A stretch of 64,000 nt of DNA from the NCBI GenBank assembly GCA_018398575.1, contig JAGTXZ010000024.1, positions 682,001-746,000 of the forward strand, written 5' to 3'. The notes beneath the pieces were generated by a model. The model searched no databases and was not told where the DNA came from. It saw nothing but the letters and a program-made list of their open reading frames with translations. This DNA is from Ampelomyces quisqualis. Its lineage: Eukaryota; Ascomycota; Dothideomycetes; Pleosporales; Phaeosphaeriaceae. This document shows positions 48,400 through 59,273 of the stretch, piece by piece (positions within the stretch are counted from its first letter, which is position 1; every line of letters starts with the position of its first letter). The position numbers were made by a program, and so were the translations under genes.

Positions 48400-50780
48400 A
48401 TTAACTAGTTTCTAAGGTAGTTTCTAAACCTAAACCTAACTGTATACAGGCTAACTATTACTACGCTTTGCTTAGTTTTAGCTAATAACTACAGCTAATA
48501 CTAAGCTGCTATTAGTAAGGAGTTTCTTAGATTTAGTTGTAAGGCAGTCTAACATGTCCTAATACTTATTGCAGTTTGCTTCTAATAACGCTCTTAAGGT
48601 GTTAGGTACTAACTGTATAGAGACTGCGTTATTCTTGATAGGAATAGAGAGACTAGGTCTGCCTATAAACTTAGATTTAACCTTAAGAGAGTTAACGTTA
48701 CGTTTTAGGAAGCGCCTCTTAATCTTAGCTAAAATAGTCTTAGCCTATTATACGTTGCTAAAGCTAGTAACTTAGCCCTATAGGTTGTTAGGCGTCTCTT
48801 ATTAGAGCATGTTGCGTTTGTTAAAGAAGCACTAGCTGTTAGTAATAAAGCCTCTTAGTGTTAGGCAGTTCTGCTTCAAATGCCCTGTCTTATTACAAAC
48901 CTAACAGTTTATCTTAAAGCTGCTTAGTAGTCCTCTGCTAGGATATCCCTGCTAGTAACTCTAATTGTTATTTAAGTAGCTGTAGTTCTAGCTATTGCGC
49001 TAATAGTTGTTATTCCTCTGTACTTGCTGCTATTGCATGTAGTTCTAATAGCTCTAGTTCTGTAGGGCTAGCTAAGGTATGTACAGTTACAGAGCTTCTG
49101 ATTACTCTTTGGTTTGCTTGCGAACTAAGGCATAAATAACTAGGTTGTTTATAAGCTTTGCTTTGCAAGGAGTCTATTGCATGCTCTATAGCTGCTGCTT
49201 AATAGTTATTTAGTTAAGTCTAAGCTGTAGCATCTTATCTATAAGGTTATCTACTTTATTTTTTGTAAGCGCTGTACTAGGAGGAGCTTGCTTGCGCTAG
49301 TTTCTAAATAGAGTACTCTTTGTTAGCAACTAAAAGGTAGCAGGTTAGCAGTTTGTTCTTAGCTTAATTCTAGGTTTAAAGTTGTTTTGCTGCAGTAGAG
49401 CTAATAGTTGTTTAGCTACTAGTTCTACTTTAAACTCTACTTCTAGTTTAAAGGCTCTTATAGCTTCTGCTAGATTTAACATACGCGCTTCTTCCTCTAC
49501 TTCTAGGCGCTTTGCTAGATAGTCTTAGATCTTTTTGTACTTAAAGTCCTTTAGGGTGTCTATTTTTAGGCTAAACTTCTCTAGGATCTTTGTTGCGTGT
49601 TAGAGCAGCAGTCTCTTAACAAGGTAGTAGCTATAACAGTCCTTATTAATAGTGCCTGCTTTAATACACCTTTTACTGCAGATTTAAAAGTCTTGTAAGT
49701 AGTCTCTAATCTTTAGGTCTAATCTTATTTGGCACTAACCTAGCTAGTGTTTAAAGTACTCTACACGCTCTTCTTGTTAACCTTTGTTATTGTTTTTAAA
49801 GCGTTGTTAAAGGCTATTGCAAAGCTCTTTCTACAAGTAGTTATCTTAGGCTTCTGTATACTCTTTAGACGCCTATATAATAGTTCTTTGTCTTAGCTTA
49901 TAGTAGGCAACTAGTCTGTTAATTATTATCTAGTCTGTAAAGCTATAGTACTTTAAGAAGTCCTTAAAGCGCTCTAGAAAGTCTATAACGTTAGTCTTAT
50001 TAAACAATAGCATGTTTTCTGCTAGGTAAGACAGCAGCTGCGTTGTGTACAATAGAGGCTGCACTTAGTTAAGAGACTCTGCTAGCATCTAAAGAGCCCT
50101 TAATATCAAGTTATCTTAGCCTATACTTCTGCGCCTAGAGTGCCCTTCTAATAGCTGTTTAGCCTGCTTTTCTAGCACACTACTTATATTTGCGCTAGCT
50201 TCTCTTATTAACTCTATAGGCGTTAGTAGTAGAGCTTTCTGTCTGTTAGGGTATTTAAGGCGTTAACAACTTAATATGCTGTTAAGCAGTTTTGTGTTGT
50301 CTCTACGTTGCTTTTATAGGCTACCTAAACAGTAGTTAGAGTTTATTTAAATAAACTAGAGAAGAGTAATAGCCTAGAAGACTAGGATTAAGGTTGCTGC
50401 TCTGTGTAGGGTTGCTAAAAAGCTAAAGGCTTAAGCTTTTCTAATGTTTGATAGCGCTTTTGTTGTAAAGTCTACTAATTTCTTCCTAATTTCTTTATAC
50501 TTGCTGTCTAAGCAATTGTTAATTTCCTCTTCCTCCTAACTACCTGTTTTAATATCTTTCTTAGTCTGCTCTTAGTTGTTTCTGCTGTCTGTGCTCTAAG
50601 ACTTCTTTGGTATGCTATATACTTAGTAGGGCGCAATAACTTTGCGCTTTTGCTTAGCCTGATACAGCTTTAGCTGTAGCTTACGTCTTGCTTCTTTAGC
50701 TATTGCTCTACTTTTTAGGGTCTGCTTAATCCCCCTTCTAACTTAGTTCTAGTAGTAGCTAATCTAGGTACTTTAGATAG
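48400..50780 (-). pseudogene. A-family gag remnant (complete copy)
   Basis: The - strand counterpart of 28430-30800. The zinc knuckle lies at about 48880-48925, the capsid-like region at about 49400-50030, and the N-terminal Lys/Glu/Gln-rich part at about 50450-50780. Exact start unresolved. The region between about 50780 and the LTR (51021) is the 5' leader. Confidence 0.7.
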
Positions 50781-51003
50781 GCGTTGCTCTAGATCCTACT
50801 TTCTATTTCTCTAATCTTAGAGTATTAACTCTATGTCCTTAGAATAGATACTAATTATATTCTAGAAAGAACTGTAGAGGCTTGCTAAACACTTGTTAGA
50901 CTGTTAAGTTCTTACAATTCCTAGGTTATAAGAACTACAGAAGAGCGTAGGTGTATGCGCAGGTGCGCAGCCTCCTAAGGCCTAGGCTAATAGGAATTTA
51001 GAG

Positions 51004-51021
51004 TTGTAATTAGTTGCTATA
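51004..51021 (-). other. Primer-binding-site region next to 5' LTR
   Basis: Read on the - strand, the sequence after the LTR is TATAGCAACTAATTAC (TATAGCAACCAATTAC at 28190 in the other copy). TAGCAACC may be a RIP-changed TGGCAACC, which would match the 3' end of a tRNA. The tRNA was not identified. Confidence 0.5.
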
Positions 51022-51207
51022 TGTAGTAGAGCGTTATTTACTTCTAAGGCCTATTAGATTTGATGTAGATTTAAATATATTATTATTAGGTGTGTATGTT
51101 GTAGGTTGTTCTCTCCTCTAATAGCCCTTTAGCTATCGTATCTTGTCTATGCCCTTAGCTGTACCCTAAGCGTCCTTTAGACTTACTTCCTATGTTACTT
51201 TACTACA
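51022..51207 (-). repeat. LTR E, 5' LTR of the complete A-family copy (186 bp)
   Basis: It runs TGTAGTAG to TTTACTACA. The GAAG target duplication follows at 51208-51211, after which element A resumes. Confidence 0.92.
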
Positions 51208-53790
51208 GAAGTTCTTATGCAACTCTACTTAGTTATATTCTAAGAAGAAGTTAACTAAGCTTATAATTACGCAACAAGCAAAATCTTCTGTAAATTTTAT
51301 CTAGATTAGGTAGTAGGTTTGCGTTTCAAATTATAACTTTATTAATCTTTTACGCGTTATTAATAAGCTAATATCCTTTGTCTTTCTTTGCTACTAGAAA
51401 CTATAGGTTTTAGTACTAGCTTCTGCACAGTTTAAGAGCCCCTTAGCTAATACGCATCTATACTATTTTAACTACTACTTCTCTAAGTTTTTAGAGAATA
51501 GAGAACTAATTAGCTTGCTACGCCTTATAGAGAACAGTGTTAATTCTAATTAGGGGTACTACCTTATAGCTAACCTGTCCTAATTTACTAAAGTCCTAGG
51601 CTAGAGTAGCTTCTTGTTAGTATAGTAGCTTCTCTAGCATAGCTTGTTCTTATAGAAGTAAATCTAAGAAGATCTTTATTTTTAACAGGCGTTTAGGCAT
51701 AAGTCTTATGCGTCTAGAGAACTTTGCGTATTGTAGCTTAAAGTAGCTTAAGAATAGAGCGTTCTTTTTATTTAGTATCTGTTAAACACGCGTACGTTCT
51801 TTCTAGTCTTTGTATTTACTAATATTCCTTAGAGCCTATCCTAAGTTATCTACTAGCTAGACCTTTTAAGCTTTTTACTTATGCAAAGTGCTAATGTTAA
51901 AGAAGATATTATTTAATTATAGATTAGTTATGCGCTTTAGCTAAATTGTTATTACTTTAACTAGTAACTCTTTCTTGCTAGGTGCTTTACTAAGCTCTTT
52001 CTCCTAGAAGCTCTTAGCACTAATATTAACCTTAAGACTCTATAAGCGTTGCCTTATAACACTTGCTTTAATATTCTAAGAGTAATACCCTATACTATTG
52101 CTAACAAGTATATACATTTTATTACTATTACTAATAATAATAGATCTATTAGGCCCTGCACCTATAGTACCTACACCTAACTACTAGAAGAACTATGTTT
52201 TTAAGGGTATAATTAGTAATAGAGATTTCTGTTAGAGCTACTCTGTTGCTAACTTTATTACTAGCTAATTATTGTTTAGAGTATTAGGGTTAATTTAAAG
52301 CTGTGTTAAGCCTAATTAATACTTCTAGTCTAGCTATGTAAGAGATTTAGATAGGAGTAAAATGCTAGCAATTACACTTCTCTAACGTTTCTTATTAGAG
52401 GCCTAGAGAAGAGTCCTAGCGTGTTAATCTTATTACCTCTTATGTATATAAATCTTATACTATACTTACTATTCTTACTAAAGATTTAGTAGTAGGTTAG
52501 CCTATTAGTTGCGTACTTAATTCTAGCTTAAGCGTCTGTTAGAAAGAGATTGCCTAAGATAATTAGATTTGTGCACTCCTTAAGGATAAAGAAGCTGGTG
52601 CAAATTTTAATTCTTCTAATAGTAATAGAAACTTTCTATACAATGCCTAAGAACTTTTTAGTTAACCTGTTTACTACTACTATCTTTGCAGTTCTTATAC
52701 TCTTTAGTAAAGACGTAATTAAGAGTATAGCTTATTCTACTATTTCTCTTTTTATACTGTTAAGCTCTGCGCTAGAGTTAATAAGGCTAAGAAACTAGGT
52801 CTCTTTAATATTAATAGGTACTTTTAGGCACTTCTTCTAAAGGTACTCTACGCCTAAGGCTTAATTATACTTTCTCTAACAGTAAGTAGGCTCGCAAAAG
52901 TCCTTGTTAGTAGTAAGCTTAAGGCCTAGTTCTTTATTGCGCTAGATATGTCTTTTAATCTAAATAATCTCTAGGTCTTACTAGTATTTAGTATTAATAC
53001 TAAAGTATTTACTTACTCTTCTGTTTACTGCCTTAACTAGCACGTAGTCTAGAAGTAAGCCCTAGGTTAGTAAGTTTACACTAGCTCTTATAGTAGGTTA
53101 GTCTCTATCTAAGTTTTTATTAGCGCTTTTAGCTATTATATAGTGCGTTAGAGTACCTAAAAGGTTATTAAACTTAGCTAGCGTGTAGCTTGCTTAAAAG
53201 AGTTTCTTCTTAACCTCTAGCATGTTACTAATAACAGTCTTAAGCAGTAATAGAACTAGAGTATTAAGAATACGCTAGATAACTAATTAAGCGTTAGCCT
53301 TAAATTTCTAGACTAGACGCTACTTCTTTAGATTCTTTTTCTTTTACTCTACAACGTAGGTAGGATTTAATAGCCCTTTAGTTAGCTAAGTAATATCTTC
53401 TATTACTATATCTCTTAATCTCTAATTACTTGCAAATTAAACTAAGTAGTCTTACCTTAACTTCTTGCTTATAAAGTAGCTATTATTTCTGTCTCTATAA
53501 CCTTTTAAGTGCAGGATCCTATTAACTAGCTTTTAAGGTAGCTTCTAAACCTAAACCTAACTATATACAGGCTTACTATTACTCTGCTTTACTTAGCTTT
53601 AGCTAATAACTGCAGCTAAAATTAAGCTGCTATTAGTAAGAAGTTTCTTAGATTTAGTTATAAAGTAGTCTAATATATTCTAATACTTATTATAGTTTAC
53701 TTTTAATAGCGCTCTTAAGGTGTTACGTACTAGCTGTATAGAGACTGCGTTATTCTTAATAGGAATAGAGGGACTTAGTTTACCTATAAA
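51208..53790 (-). pseudogene. Element A: start of RT, protease and end of gag
   Basis: Co-linear with 46090-48670 of the complete copy. The N-terminal half of RT runs from 51208 to about 51600. The protease site is near 52760-52780 on the - strand, and the gag/pol junction region follows to 53790. The hAT transposon interrupts gag here. The open stretch on the + strand at 52550-52798 is the antisense shadow of the protease region, as in the other copies. Confidence 0.8.
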
Positions 53791-53834
53791 TACGCTGGAA
53801 AATAGGGTTTAGAGTACACTACTATAGGTATAGG

Positions 53835-53930
53835 TTAGGTAAGGTCGCATAAGCAATAGGTAGAGGTAAGGGTTAAGTCGCACGTGCTATTAGGTAGAGT
53901 TAGGTTAGACTATAGTTAGGTTATTTAGTT
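53835..53930 (+). repeat. Subterminal TAGGTTAG-type repeats, left end of hAT
   Basis: The cluster contains variants of AGGTTAGG, TAGGTAGAG and TTAGGTTA. Inverted counterparts occur near the right end. hAT transposases bind such subterminal motifs. They are not telomeric repeats, as they vary in sequence and lack a fixed period. Confidence 0.6.
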
Positions 53931-54041
53931 CTTTTAGGATTAGCGTAGGGCTTAGTTTATTACATTAGTTTATTATAGTTAAGGCTTACAAAAAGATTTA
54001 TAGACAGGCATATCTAGAGTACTAGTGTACAAATTGAAAAT

Positions 54042-54079
54042 GTATTATTACAGCTATTTATTACGCTAACTAACTATAG
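54042..54079 (+). other. Intron-like block with shared core, left end of hAT
   Basis: It has a GTATTATTACAGC start, a TATTTATTACGC core, a CTAAC branch-like site and ends TATAG. It resembles the introns of this transposon but lies on the + strand with no recognised + strand gene around it. Confidence 0.35.
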
Positions 54080-54801
54080 TAGCGCAAAGGCCTTCTTCTC
54101 TTACGCAAAGAGCAGTCGCGCTGTAAGAGTAGCTATATCTTATTATCCTCTAAGCTGTTTAAAGATACTATACTCTCTAATTCTTTAGTAGACTTAGGGT
54201 TAGAGGCTGCAAGGAGAAGCACATTGTTACACTTATCTTCTAGAGCACTAGGCTTATTCTCCTAATCTACCTGCATTAGATTTAAAGCAGTAAAACCCTC
54301 CTTAATAGAGTTATACTTAATAATTATAATTTAACAGATTGTTTAGGCTGCTAGCCTGTAACGTTAATTTCTAAGGATATCTCTCCTAGAGTTAAAAACA
54401 CGCTTAACTCTAACACTTGCTAATTAAATAGCTAGGATATCCTTAGCTGCCTAAGCTAAGTAAGAGTATGTTATTTTATTATATTACTACTATTCTAGAA
54501 TATTAAACTTTGCCAAGTCTATAATAAGCTTAGAAGCGCTAAGGTATAATTTAGCCTCTAGCTATATTAGTCTCCTCCTTTCTATATTAAGGAGGAAGTC
54601 TAAGCTAGCAGTAGATATAGTACTAGACTAACTTGCTTGCAAAGTAGGTCTCTAGAACTACTTATTCTCTCCTAATCTTCTTAAAGGGATAAGAGAGTCT
54701 TAAACAAGACCTAGTCTGCTAGCAGCTTTATTGTATTAACTTAGGCACTTAAAAAACTAAGTCTAGTATTTATACTTATTGTTTAGGTCCTAGGTGTTAT
54801 C

Positions 54802-54849
54802 CTTTTAGTTTATTAGCTAAGGTATGTAATAAAAAGTTGTAATAAATAC
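54802..54849 (-). other. Transposase intron with shared core (48 nt)
   Basis: Reads GTATTTATTACAACTTTTT at the 5' end, TTATTACAT in the core, GCTAAT as branch-like site and AAAAG at the end. Confidence 0.5.
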
Positions 54850-55478
54850 CTTATAGGCTGTTAACTTTTAAGATAAGTTAAGTATTATAGCACAGTTAAA
54901 TAAGAAGCCCTTCTTGTTATTAGTTTAGGTATAGTATTTGCTTAGTTTCTAGCAACTCTTCTCTGCTGCAGCCTTTACAACGTCTAGCTAATTAGAATTG
55001 TCTCTAGTGTTCCTATTATCTCTAAGCTCTTCCCTTATAGAGTCTAGGAAATTAAACAGGTAGTTGTACATGAACTAGATAAACTAGGCCTAAGGTTTCT
55101 TATTCTTACTTAGATAATTAGTAGCGTTCTTAAAGTTATTTAGCATTTACGTAATTAATTCTAGGTGTTACTATTTACTAGGTAATAATTAAAGCCTTTT
55201 TAGGTCTTTAAAGTTAACCTTTGTAACATTATTTCTTCTGTTATCTTGTATACGTTAGCTAGTTATTCTTAGAGCAATTTTATTTTCTAGCTATTTATTA
55301 ATATAAGGCTGTAGTTAGATTGCGCGCTTACACATATTATATGTAGAGTTCTACCTTATTTTAACGTCTTAAATAACGCGTAATTAGTGTTAGAGAGAGA
55401 GATTAGATTAGGTTAAGAGGAACTGCTTAAAACGTTAAAGTAACAGATTAATTACTATATAGATAGTACGTAGCTATA

Positions 55479-55522
55479 CTAAGATTGTGCGTAATAAATA
55501 AACGTAATAAACAACTACTTAC
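55479..55522 (-). other. Transposase intron with shared core (44 nt)
   Basis: Starts GTAAGTAGTTG, carries TTTATTACG twice and ends CAATCTTAG. Confidence 0.5.
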
Positions 55523-56707
55523 TTTGCAAAGAGAGTTAAAAACAGACATATACATCTAAACTTTACTAACGTGCCTATGCTCTAGTATATTTGCTACCTT
55601 AAGGTCTGCAAAAGTAGACAGTTGTAAGTAGTGTATAATATCCTGCACTACTAGGTTAATAATATAGGCTAGGCATAGGATTATGTTTTTACATAGGTCC
55701 TAACTAATTCTTTTCTATAGTAGCTAGTCCTAAAGAGAACGTCTAAGAGTACTATTATTGCTAGCACTATCTGTTATAACAGCTAAAAGACGCGCTGCAG
55801 TATATGTATTGTAAAGAACCTTAAGAACCTTTGTTGCTATAGCAGCTCCTATATGTTTACTATAAAGTAGTATAAATTTAAGAAGCACCTCTTTAAGTAC
55901 CTAGGTATTGCTAATAAAGTAGCCTTTAATAGCTAAGAAGCTAAGGTAGTTAGCAGTAGTCTAGGCATCTAGTACAATAAAGATCCTAGTCTTTAGTCTA
56001 AGGGCTTAGAGCATTTTTAACTTAGCAATCTTATACTAGTTTTAAAATACTTATAAAAAGATGTATTGTATAGGTGCCTAGGCTTTAGGCTAAAGAAACT
56101 CTACAAAACAGTAAAAGGAGGGTCGTTCTAGCGTTTAAAATAGCTAATTATTCCTAATTATAACTCTAACTAGCTCTTCTTTAAAGGTTGTTTATGCAAA
56201 GCTAGGAATAGTCTAACGTTATAGAGGTGTTAAGATCTCTTGTATTTGCTTGTATGCTAGTATTAATACCTCTGTACAGCTCTTAGATTTAACGTAATTA
56301 AGTAGGTGCTTAGTTCTAATTAGAAGAGACAAGGCAGTTTTCTTTGCAGATAGGTGTTATAGCATAAAACTACAGTAGAGATAGTATACTTGTAGCTAGC
56401 TAGTGTATAGGTAAATTGCCTCTCTAAATTATGTCTATATAACTCTATATCTAGCTCTTAACCTAAAGTGCGTTTTTAGTTTTTATAGGTTAGATCTCTA
56501 ATTAGTTTAGTGCTACTAGACTTTCTATACTCGCCTAGTATTAGCCTGTTCTAGTTAATTAATAGTGTATTTAGGGTACTATAGTAAAGGAACAGTCTCT
56601 TTTACACTCTTACTAGCCAGATAAGAGGCGTATATTCTGTATAGATACAAGATTTTAGGTAGCTCTAGTTCTATATTACTAGGCGTACTAATTAGAGATA
56701 AGGCTAT

Positions 56708-56772
56708 AGCTGTAATAAACAGCTGTAATAAATAGCTATAATAAATAGCTGTAATAAATAGCTGTAATTAAT
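56708..56772 (-). repeat. Five tandem 13-bp units of the intron core
   Basis: Units at 56708, 56721, 56734, 56747 and 56760 follow AGCTGTAATAAAT with single-base changes. On the - strand this is ATTTATTACAGCT, the same core found in the introns of this transposon. Confidence 0.85.
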
Positions 56773-57287
56773 GTAACAAAGTAAAAGAAGACAGTATAGG
56801 TAGATTTTTGTTATTTTGTTAAGTAAAGTAGAATAGAGTATAACAGCAAAGATAGTAACAGTTAAAGCTGTAAGTATTAGAGTAAACCTAGTTTAAAGTT
56901 TAAAGCCTATATTACAAACAATAATAGTATTAGATATAAAACCTAACACTTTAATTAGGATTAGTGTAAGGGATTAATATATACATAACTGCTCTAGGCA
57001 AATCTTTTGGCAAAATAAACGCGTAATTGCCTGATGTCCCTATTATATTAGGGCTATCTAAAAACCTCTTCTAGGAAGACTCTAAATACCTACTCTAGCT
57101 TAACTTACTGTTGTTTTTAACCTTCTTCTTAAATTTGTTAGGTAGCTGCCTAAGGTACTAATCTAGCTTATTTTCTAAGTTACTAACCTCCTTCTTATAC
57201 TTATTACTATTCTTTTTATAGCAGGTTAGTCTGTTTGCGTTAACTAGCACCTCTAAAGGAACAAGGAGAGGAGTAATAGAGTATAGT

Positions 57288-57335
57288 CTTTTACAATTAG
57301 CATATAAGTGTAATAAAAAATTGTAATAAACTTAC
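57288..57335 (-). other. Transposase intron with shared core (48 nt)
   Basis: Starts GTAAGTTTATTACAATTTT, then TTATTACACTTATATGCTAA and ends AAAAG. The TTATATGCT part is shared with the H3 intron at 58875. Confidence 0.55.
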
Positions 57336-57674
57336 TACTAAACCTCTACTAATACTCTTAGCAATTCTTTAGGAGAAAGACTATTGCGAAATTTCTTCTA
57401 GGCCTTTTTATTATCCTTACTCTTGAACTTACCTGCCTGTAAGCGTAAAAGCCCTTTCTAGTAAATAGTACGCTAAATCTTCTTAAGGATACTACTAGGA
57501 GCAAAAACTTGCTTAACAGTATAGAACTAAAGAGTAGAAGAGCTAGTAGTCTCCTCAGCAATTGCATAAGCTTTTCTAATTACTTTAGCGTAGTTTTGCA
57601 TATTAATTTTAAGTTTAATTGCGTTCTATTTTTTCTCTACAGTTCTAAGAGACTACTTAAGCTATTTACCTAAT

Positions 57675-57717
57675 CTTAGTAATTTATAATACGTAATAAA
57701 AAGCTGTAATTACTTAC
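57675..57717 (-). other. Transposase intron with shared core (43 nt)
   Basis: Starts GTAAGTAATTACAGC, then TTTTTATTACGTATTA and ends TTACTAAG. Removing it rejoins protein-like frames on both sides. Confidence 0.55.
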
Positions 57718-58195
57718 TACTCTTATAGGTGCAGAATTAGAACTTAGTAAGCTCTTCTTCTTTAGCCTCAAATTGCTGTAATTTCTAATCCTTACTAAGA
57801 GCTATATATTCTAGTTTGTTCTTAAGCTGTTTCTTAAGTTTAGATTTGGCCTAACAATCTCTATTACTAGCCTTAGCTAGAGCAGCATCAATAGGGTCTT
57901 TAAGGCTATTTTTAGTAGAGCTGTTCTTAGATTTTAGCTAGAAATTAGTAGGTTAACTCTTTCTAGATCTAACTAAGCTGCGTAAGAAGATAGTGTAGTT
58001 AACTTTATTCTTTCTAGATGCAAATCCCTACTTATATTAACCTAGATAGTAATAAATAATAGTAATTAATACCTAAGTAAGTTTAGCCTATTCCTTATCC
58101 TTAAAATTTAGCAGAACTAAACTACTAATTAGAAGCAGAAAACTCTTAGGTTTACAGCTCTCCTTACTTAGCTCTTGCTTAATAGTAGCTATGCT

Positions 58196-58678
58196 TATAG
58201 ACGTAATAATCTAGCGTAATTAAAGGTAGGTAGTATAGGTAGAGGTGTAGGTATAGTGTTACTAATTAGGTTGCTAGATGCGTTAAAATTACTTACCTAC
58301 GCAAAGGTAGCTTGTGCATAGCTGCCTGTTATTATTATATTACGTGCAGTAAAAGTTTGCGTGTTAAAACACGTTGTGCAGTAAAAAATAACTTTATACT
58401 ACTTTTTTGCGCAGCCTCTTACCTCTTACGCTCTTACTTAGTTTTAGGCGCTAATATCTTAACAAATATTAGGCCTAGGCACTAGCAAATTAATAGGTTT
58501 TGTAGCCTATGTAAAGTACTGTTAGCCTGTAAGTTATTATAGCAATTTATTATACTCTAGGCTTTAAAATTGCAATTCTAACTTTACTACTAAGAAAACA
58601 ACTATATTAATTAATTTTTTAAAATTTCTAACTAAGCTACCTACACTAACCTTACTGTAACAACCTAACTAGCCTATA
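58196..58678. promoter_or_regulatory. Divergent intergenic region between transposase and H3-like gene
   Basis: About 480 bases between two divergent starts. It contains a twice-repeated GCAGTAAAA motif (58347 and 58379 areas) and an intron-like GTAAGTTATTATAGC block starting at 58529 that could be a 5'-UTR intron ending at TAAG (58594). No TATA box or known operator is claimed. Confidence 0.4.
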
Positions 58679-59273
58679 ATAGCACCTAAACGCAAATAGT
58701 TTACTCTAGCTAAGCGTAAGAAGCTAAGCGCAAAGCTAGTAGCTGCTACTACTACTAAGTTACTACGCAAAACTACTAGCAAAAAAACAGTTAGCAATAC
58801 TACGCGTAAGGCCTTTACTAGAAAGGTTAAAAAGGTAGCAGCTTCTAGGAAAAAAGTAAGGCGTAATGCTAAAAGTAAGTTATTATAGCTATTTATTACA
58901 TTATATGCTTATATCTGCGTAGTAGTAGCGTTAAGAAAGATTAGAGCCTACTAGATATCTACTAGCCTGCTTATTCTTAAGGCTCTATTTTAACGCCTAT
59001 GCAAAGAGATTACTAAGTAGTGTAAGTTGTATATAAGCACGCGCTTTAGGCGTAACGCTCTTTATGCACTATAAGAGACAGCAAAGGCTTTTATTATAGA
59101 AGTTTTTAAAGGTATAGTACTGTTTTTAACTTTTTAGTACTATTAACTAACTAAATATAAATATTAACTTTAACGCTATTTATGCAAAGCGAGTTACTAT
59201 CTAGGCTAAGAACGTCTATCTTGTATTACGCTACTATAACAAGTACACTTCTACTAAGTTTGTAGTAACCTAG
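58679..59273 (+). pseudogene. Histone H3-fold gene (centromeric-H3-like) carried by hAT
   Basis: Three exons (58679-58874, 58923-59111, 59161-59273) give about 165 codons. The start reads ATA, a RIP-type change of ATG, followed by GCACCTAAACGC (APKR). A Lys/Arg/Thr-rich tail of about 65 residues is longer than the ~44 of canonical H3. The histone fold follows: VALRKIRAY, STSLLILKALF, RLCKEI, TRFRRNALYAL, ETAKAFIIEVF, then in exon 3 NFNAIYAKRVTI and a YLVLRYY end. Between REI- and ALQE-equivalent positions there are 18 residues, against 16 in canonical H3 and 18 in human CENP-A, so loop 1 is longer. Intron 1 is in frame. Intron 2 (59112-59160) ends AA instead of AG, so it is broken or misplaced. 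Four internal TAG/TAA codons fall at expected Gln sites. Confidence 0.8.
58875..58922 (+). other. Intron 1 of H3-like gene (48 nt, shared core)
   Basis: Starts GTAAGTTATTATAGC, then TATTTATTACATTATATGCT, and ends GCGTAG. Joining the exons across it keeps the H3 frame exactly. Confidence 0.7.

Larger units (their letters stand above)
26316..51207. mobile_element. 24.9-kb composite of two copies of the A family inserted in element A
   Basis: The composite is bounded by LTRs at 26316-26501 and 51022-51207 and flanked by a 4-bp duplication, GAAG (26312-26315 and 51208-51211). The unbroken site is seen at about 46108 in the complete copy (CTTAGAAGTTC). Inside lie, in order: LTR plus 1.5 kb of 3' internal sequence (pol direction -), LTR plus 10.6 kb of internal sequence inverted (pol direction +), and one complete copy (38756-51207, pol direction -). 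The junctions carry inverted 4-bp copies ATTA (28000-28003) and TAAT (38752-38755). Confidence 0.85.
38756..51207 (-). mobile_element. Complete A-family Ty3/gypsy retrotransposon (12,452 bp)
   Basis: LTRs of 186 bp at 38756-38941 and 51022-51207 bracket gag and pol on the - strand and two antisense frames on the + strand. The element is very long for such short LTRs, because some 4.3 kb between pol and the 3' LTR carries the antisense genes. The polypurine tract lies next to the left LTR and the primer-binding-site region next to the right LTR, which fixes the orientation. It serves as the reference copy for the family in this window. Confidence 0.9.
54090..58195 (-). pseudogene. hAT transposase
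   Basis: The element's cut-and-paste enzyme. N-terminal part at about 57340-58195: basic, Lys/Gln-rich, with a likely start at an ATG changed to ATA near 58195. The catalytic RNase H-like core at about 55560-56010 reads IFIVLDA, LSFLAIKGYF, LLAVITDSASNN and INLVVQDI, which matches the hAT core with its Asp residues. The C-terminal hAT dimerisation domain at about 54280-54470 reads AAKDILAI, LASV and RVFNS. Several short introns interrupt it (54802-54849, 55479-55522, 57288-57335, 57675-57717 fit GT...AG and sit in frame breaks). Stops occur at former Trp/Gln/Pro sites in the RIP pattern. Exon boundaries elsewhere are uncertain. Confidence 0.85.

Noticed and set aside
53835..53930. TTAGG-like motifs suggesting telomere repeats
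   Set aside because: The units vary in spacing and sequence and occur inverted at the other end of the hAT element. This fits subterminal transposase-binding repeats.
56708..56772. Short regular repeats resembling a CRISPR array
   Set aside because: The 13-bp units are directly adjacent without spacers, and the sequence is fungal transposon DNA.
57358..57567. Open stretch of 69 codons on the - strand
   Set aside because: It is a shifted frame of the hAT transposase N-terminal region. The neighbouring frame gives the protein-like sequence continuous with the rest of the transposase.
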